Assembly (NCBI GenBank): GCA_023374025.1
Contig: SIJG01000067.1
Location: 622,124 to 686,123 of the forward strand
Source: Heterodera schachtii
Lineage: Eukaryota; Nematoda; Chromadorea; Rhabditida; Heteroderidae
Reading direction: 5' to 3'
DNA length: 64,000 bases
Within the stretch, counting starts at the first letter, position 1, and every line of letters starts with the position of its first letter. Both the position numbers and the translations under genes were made by a program. The notes below the pieces were generated by a model. That model was given only the letters and a program-made list of their open reading frames with translations, was not told the origin of the DNA and did no database searches. This document shows positions 58,919-64,000 of the stretch, one piece after another.

Positions 58919-61900
58919 AAATAATTTTGGACTTTAAATATATATTTATTTTTTTATAAACATTGATATTATGTTAAATTTTTAATGTCGCTATAATAAA
59001 ATGAAATAATTTTTTGTTGTTATTTTTTCTAGAATTTAGTGCATTTTTTAAAATGTTTTGTCTTTAATTGTCCAAGTCCTTGGTACTCCGTGACGTGTGC
59101 ATTGATAGTTTATTAATTATTTTATTTATATAATATTTGAACTTCATTAAATATTCTTAAGATTAAAACAAAAAATGGCATTCAATTGATTTTTTTAAAA
59201 AAGAATCAAATAATAAATAAATGAAATTAAAAGAACTCCTCGACAATCAATCATTGGCAAAACCATTATAAAAAAAATAATGCTGAAATCAAAATAAACT
59301 GATTATTATTTTTAAATAACTTTTTGTTAATAAAAATTAATTGTTATAAATTTTTATCAAAATTATGAACAATTTAAGTAATTATTTTAATTGAAGAATG
59401 ATTTTATAAAACATAATATAATATATTTATTATGATATAAATATTTTTTATATTAATAATTCAATTTAATAAAAAAGATTGAATAACAATAACATAGATA
59501 AACAATTGATAAGATATATAGATTTAACACAATTCAAAATATGTTTAAAAAAATTTGTCTTATATTCTAGGGGGGCCTTCCAATCGAAGGGGAGGGGCTT
59601 CTATTGTTCAACACTTTTTTTTTTACAAAATTCTTCATAAATCATAATAAATGAAAAAATTAAATTATTCATTTTCGTATAATTATTTTTGCCAATTGCT
59701 CAATTCAATAATTATCAGGCATAATACGATTTGTAGACTTTAAATCCAATATAAATTGACAATAAATATATTAACAATTATAATAAATATACTTTAATTT
59801 TACATATTAAAAAAAGAAAAAAGAATTTATGTTTATAAAACAATTAATTATTGATTTTTGTTCATCAATTTATAATTTATTTTATGTGTAATTTTTAATT
59901 AACGTTTCATAAGCACGTCAAATTCTTTTATTTAAATAAAATACGTTTATATAAATTTATTAGGAGATTTTGTTGTGTTCATTGTTCTAAAATTTTAATT
60001 AATTTTCTAGTTTAATTATTTTAAAAAAATTAGAAGTTGTTAATTTAGCACTTCTACTAGTGAAGGTTTATTATAATTTTTTGACTTTATTATTGGTAAT
60101 TTTCGCTTTTAATATATAATGATATTTTGTGCTTTCTTTATATAATATAGGAAAATACTAAATTCAAGTTTATAAATGTGAATTGAAAATAATTTTTATT
60201 AAAAAAAATAATTTCTACCTCCCGGATTTTATTTAATTTAAAAAATTAAATAATTTAATTATTAGCCAATTAATAATTTCAAAACGGCTTTTATATTATT
60301 TAATTATTTTTTATATAAATATTTTTGTATATATTTTTTATCCTTTTTATATAAAACAATTTTAAAACTATTATTTGTTAATAACTATAATTGGTTCTTG
60401 AATTCTCTGCTTTCCTTTATTAAATATTATATATAAATGGCTTTTTAAATAATTAAAGAAAGAAAGTTTATATTATTTAAATTAAATAAATTTATTTATT
60501 CATTTTAATTTTCTCGAACCTGAACTCGAAAAAAATTCATAAATTACAAGGAAAACATATTAATTACAAATCTAATAATATGCAAAATCTAATTTATACA
60601 TTAAAATTTCATCTTTTTATATGTGCAAGAATTTTCACATGTGCTAATTTTGAATTTGCCCTTTTTCGACTTTTTTCAGGAAATTTTATTTTTTTTTCCC
60701 ATTTTAAATTTCATTTCAATTTGTTTGGATAAAAATATTTTATGTGTTTTAAAATTTGCTCAAAATCACTAAATTTTAATGGTCGATTTCCAAAAAGAGA
60801 TATTTATAAATTTTTTATTGTCTTGTATTCTTCATTTATCTAAAATGATAAATATCATTTCTTTTTTAAATATTTTATCATTTTAATAATCTCTTGGTTC
60901 TTCGCTCCGATATTTAAGTCGTTTGTGAATCCCAGAAAATGTCCTAAAACTGAAATAAAAAGTTTTCTATGAATTTTTTAAAATTTATTTTCAACTTTTT
61001 TTGCATTTATATTATTATTATTATTATTATTTTAATTTGTTAAATTAATATCCAGAATTTTAATGAAATTATTTCAGACATAATATTAACGATTCTGCAT
61101 TTTGTTTTTTAATTTAGGTTTAAATAAAGTAATGAATATTTTTGTTTGGCAAAGCTAAATTTGTGTAAAATTTTGTTAAAATATCTTTCAATTTGTAAAA
61201 TTTTATTATTTTTTAAAAATTTTATTGTGCTTTATTTATTATTAAATAGTTTTATTTAAATAAATGTATAAAAAATTTTACTTAAGTCCCATGATATCCT
61301 GGAATCTAAAATGATTTATTATATTAATATTTTTGTTGCATTACTTTATTTTCATTTATATATATTTAAATAATTATCTGTAATAATTTTAAAAAACAAT
61401 TATTAAATTAGATTAAATAAATCTCTTGATTGGTATATCGTTCTTTTGGATCAATTTTCCGTTAGATAAATATAAGACAGAAACATTGATTTTTATATAT
61501 TTACTATGTTATTATTATCATTATTAATTTATAAAGTATCAGTAATATTTTATTGATCAATCGCTTGTTTATCTTATTTGACTATTTGTTATGTTAGTAA
61601 TTTTGTTTTATTGATTCAAATTTTTTATTGAAAAGTATTTTTAATAATAAATTATTGTATTAAATATAAATATATACGATTAATGAGTTAATTTTTTAAA
61701 TTTATTATTTTCCACAAAACAATCGATTCAAATTAATTGTTTTAAAGTTATATTTTATAATGAGAATTTTTCCTTTAATGCTCACTACTTTCTGAGTAAT
61801 CTACTTTACCATTAAAATAAATATAAATAAATATACATTCCTAAAGAAAGAAAAATATTAAGATACAAAATAAAATGTAAATTATTTTAATTTTTCGAAT

Positions 61901-62277
61901 ACCAACTTTTTCCCCATATTAAATTTTGAATTCTTTTAAGAAAATCAGCGGGCTAATTTATTAAAACTCTGATGGCGAAAAAAATAACACGAAAAAATTT
62001 CCATTAATACAAATAAATTAATATAAAAAAATAAAAACATTCTATGATTTTCATATATTTATTTAATTAATTTTAATAAATTATTTTTGACAACAATAAA
62101 CATTTTTAAATTTAATCAACTCGTAATTATAAATTAATTTTTTAATTTTTTCCTTTAGAATAAAATAAAAATGCGTGCTGTAATAAAGGGGACAGTGAAT
62201 GCGAATTTTTAAAATTTTCATTTTTTCCAAAAAGGTAAAAAATTCATATTTTTAATTCATTTCTCTTTCTGTGACAG
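58919..62277. other. A+T-rich non-coding DNA
   Basis: No gene is recognised before the astacin exon. Contains a G-rich oddity at 59570-59603 (AGGGGGGCC, GAAGGGGAGGGGC), an island after CTCTTG at 60891-60935 and a (TAT)n microsatellite at 61010-61032. Confidence 0.5.
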
Positions 62278-63212
62278 GGAGGTGACCTGTGTTCGGTTTG
62301 AATTTGTGGACAATAAGGTGGAAGGACAGAATGGCATCATGATTGGAGCTACTTCTGGCGGTAGTTTCACATTATTTCTCGCTGAGAATTTCATTTTTTA
62401 TTTTTTATTTACCCATTTTTGTAGCCTGTGGCTGGTCCGCGGTGGGTCGTGTCGGAGGATGGCAATACCTTAGGCTGGGATTGTCTAACCAATTTTGCAT
62501 CGATGTAATTTTTGCATCATTTTAAAAATAGTATTTGCTGCAATTTTTGGCTTTGGGGAAAATCACAATTACGAACAACAAACGACAAATTTGGCATTTT
62601 GTTCCCGAATTTATCATTATGACAAAAAATTGTCGTTTTTCGTCACTTTGCTTTTGAGTATTGGTTATGAGTTTTTTGAAAAACCGGGATCCGCTCCAGA
62701 AAAGCCGGGCTTATAGGAATTCCTGGTGACTTGGTCCAACTCAATCATTTTGAATTAATTTGGAACTAATTAAGAATTTGAACATGTCCGTCGTTGCTGT
62801 CCATGAATTGATGCACGCGCTTGGCTTTAGGCATGAGCAAAGCCGAAATGATACCCTAAATTACATCATCTTACGGAAAAATGAATGGGTAATTAACCGA
62901 ATTTATTGCGAAGGCAAAAATGGTCGAAAATTTCGGAAAATTTTCATTTGTTTAGACTCATGCAAAGGCCATGAGGACAAGTGCCAAAACGGGGGCTATT
63001 TGCCCCAAATGATTGGACAAAATGTCATTGTCCGCACGGATACGGTGGTCAAAACTGTAAAGAACTCGAAGAGAGTGAGAATTAATTCCATCAATTAAAA
63101 CAAATTATATAAATTAATTGAAGATTTGAATTGTGAGGATTTGAGTGGAATTGCAAGAGAATTGGTGGCCAATCAGTCATCAATGTTTTTGAAGACGAAG
63201 GCCAAATCTTAA
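62278..63212 (+). pseudogene. Astacin-family zinc metalloprotease, broken fragment
   Basis: Astacins (M12A) are secreted zinc proteases. Five exon-like pieces are seen. 62278-62360 encodes VTCVRFEF...NGIMIGATSG; 62425-62504 encodes GWSAVGRVGGWQYL; 62775-62888 encodes the zinc site HELMHALGFRHEQSR (HExxHxxGxxH complete). The introns at 62361-62424 and 62505-62774 have GT...AG ends and keep the frame. Next comes 62956 on, an EGF-like segment starting CKGHEDKCQNGGY that shifts frame near 63000, with CHCPHGYGGQNC in the new frame. The part between the zinc site and EGF, with the SxMHY Met-turn, is missing, and the two exons join out of phase. A possible last exon (63124-63212, NCEDLSGIARELVANQSSMF) ends at the direct-repeat edge. 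The start of the catalytic domain, propeptide and signal peptide are absent. Confidence 0.88.
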
Positions 63213-64000
63213 TAAAATTTCGTTATTTTTACATTTTTTATTTATCTATTTAAATTTTCATTCTTTATAGCAATTTTATATTCAATTAAATTTTTGAACT
63301 TGACCACACTTCCTTTTAATTAATTTCTTAATATTTGATCATTTTGTAATTTTTATTAAAAGTTTAATAAGTCTGAACCTGGAGAATTACTATGGTCACA
63401 TTGGTAGAAAAATGTGGATTGTATATTAATTATAAGAATGTTCTTAATATGTATATTTTTTCCATAAATTTATAGTTTGCTTTTATTTGTTGTTAATGTA
63501 GGCCTGCGAGATTTTGATTTAAATATTTAATATTGTTTTTTTGTGATTATCAGGTAAGAAGCCATAGTTGCTTTATTTTAAAGCCTTTTTATAATGAGAC
63601 AGTTAAAACTATTTATTCTTTTTAAAATATAATTTGTAAAACCTGGTTTCTTTATTGAATTTTATTATTTTATGTGAGTTATTTTGTATAAATTCGTTAA
63701 AGTTGGTTGATACTAGTAATTGAAATTGTTGTATCACACGGATGCTTCATATAATTTTTTGAAATATTTATTATTTAATTAATGAAAAGTATTCAAGAAT
63801 CAGGTTTATAATGGAAAACACATTTTTTGTATTATTATTTGGTTGATGTTTTCATTAAATGTAATTATTTTTTGTGCGAAATAATTTTATATGATAGAAA
63901 TCACGCTTATTAAAATAATTTTTGAATTTTTAGAAAAATTATTGCATTAAGAAACTTAAATTATTTTTTTAGTACTTTGTTTATTATTCGGTTTATTTTC
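63206..64000 (+). repeat. Direct repeat, copy 2 (runs off the window)
   Basis: Second copy of 58124-58918. It starts ATCTTAATAAAATTTCG right at the 3' end of the astacin fragment and supplies that frame's stop codon and an AATAAA. The period of 5082 bp means a tandem unit of that size could continue to the right. Confidence 0.93.

Overview
This is a very A+T-rich stretch of a eukaryotic genome, most likely a nematode. The clues are short introns (64-270 bp) with GT...AG ends and TTTGTAG/TTTAG-type acceptors, an astacin protease fragment with a nematode-style EGF segment, a Tc3-like element with very long terminal repeats, and Helitron, Ty3/Gypsy, hAT and CR1-like remnants. No complete host gene is visible. 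The window is mostly non-coding A+T-rich DNA with islands of transposon-derived sequence and a few broken genes. Species cannot be fixed from the sequence.

Layout: 1-2263 holds the helicase end of a Helitron on the minus strand, broken by one in-frame stop and at least three frameshifts. 3660-8023 is a large inverted repeat with 1456-bp arms and a 1452-bp spacer; each arm carries a mirror copy of one 477-bp hAT-type element with its own 8-bp target duplication. 9575-10085 is the 3' end of a CR1-like LINE (minus). 12728-13664 is a foldback-like element whose inverted ends are built from GACAYTTGCGGCGC tandem repeats. 16903-17873 is a 971-bp hAT-type element with target duplication CTTTAGAA. 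27200-27552 (minus) is a G+C-rich exon for a membrane protein with a Gly/Cys-rich tail.

29001-37572 is a head-to-tail duplication of a 4.3-kb unit with a 48-bp insert at the junction. Each copy carries a 1195-bp relative of the hAT element at 16903; copy A ends inside a Tc3-like element and copy B carries the complete one (36922-38057). 40705-44883 is a Ty3/Gypsy retrotransposon with TTAAT target duplications and almost identical LTRs but a badly broken gag-pol. 44917-47504 is bounded by 140-bp inverted repeats. 58124-58918 and 63206-64000 are direct copies 5.08 kb apart, with a broken astacin gene (62278-63212) ending at the second copy's left edge.

The A+T-rich background is not featureless. 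Short G+C-richer islands of about 30-37 bp recur, usually straight after CTCATG or CTCTTG and often able to form hairpins. In several cases the A+T-rich flanks of separate islands align well while the island itself does not. This dispersed family is the best candidate here for something not previously described, but I can only show it by eye.
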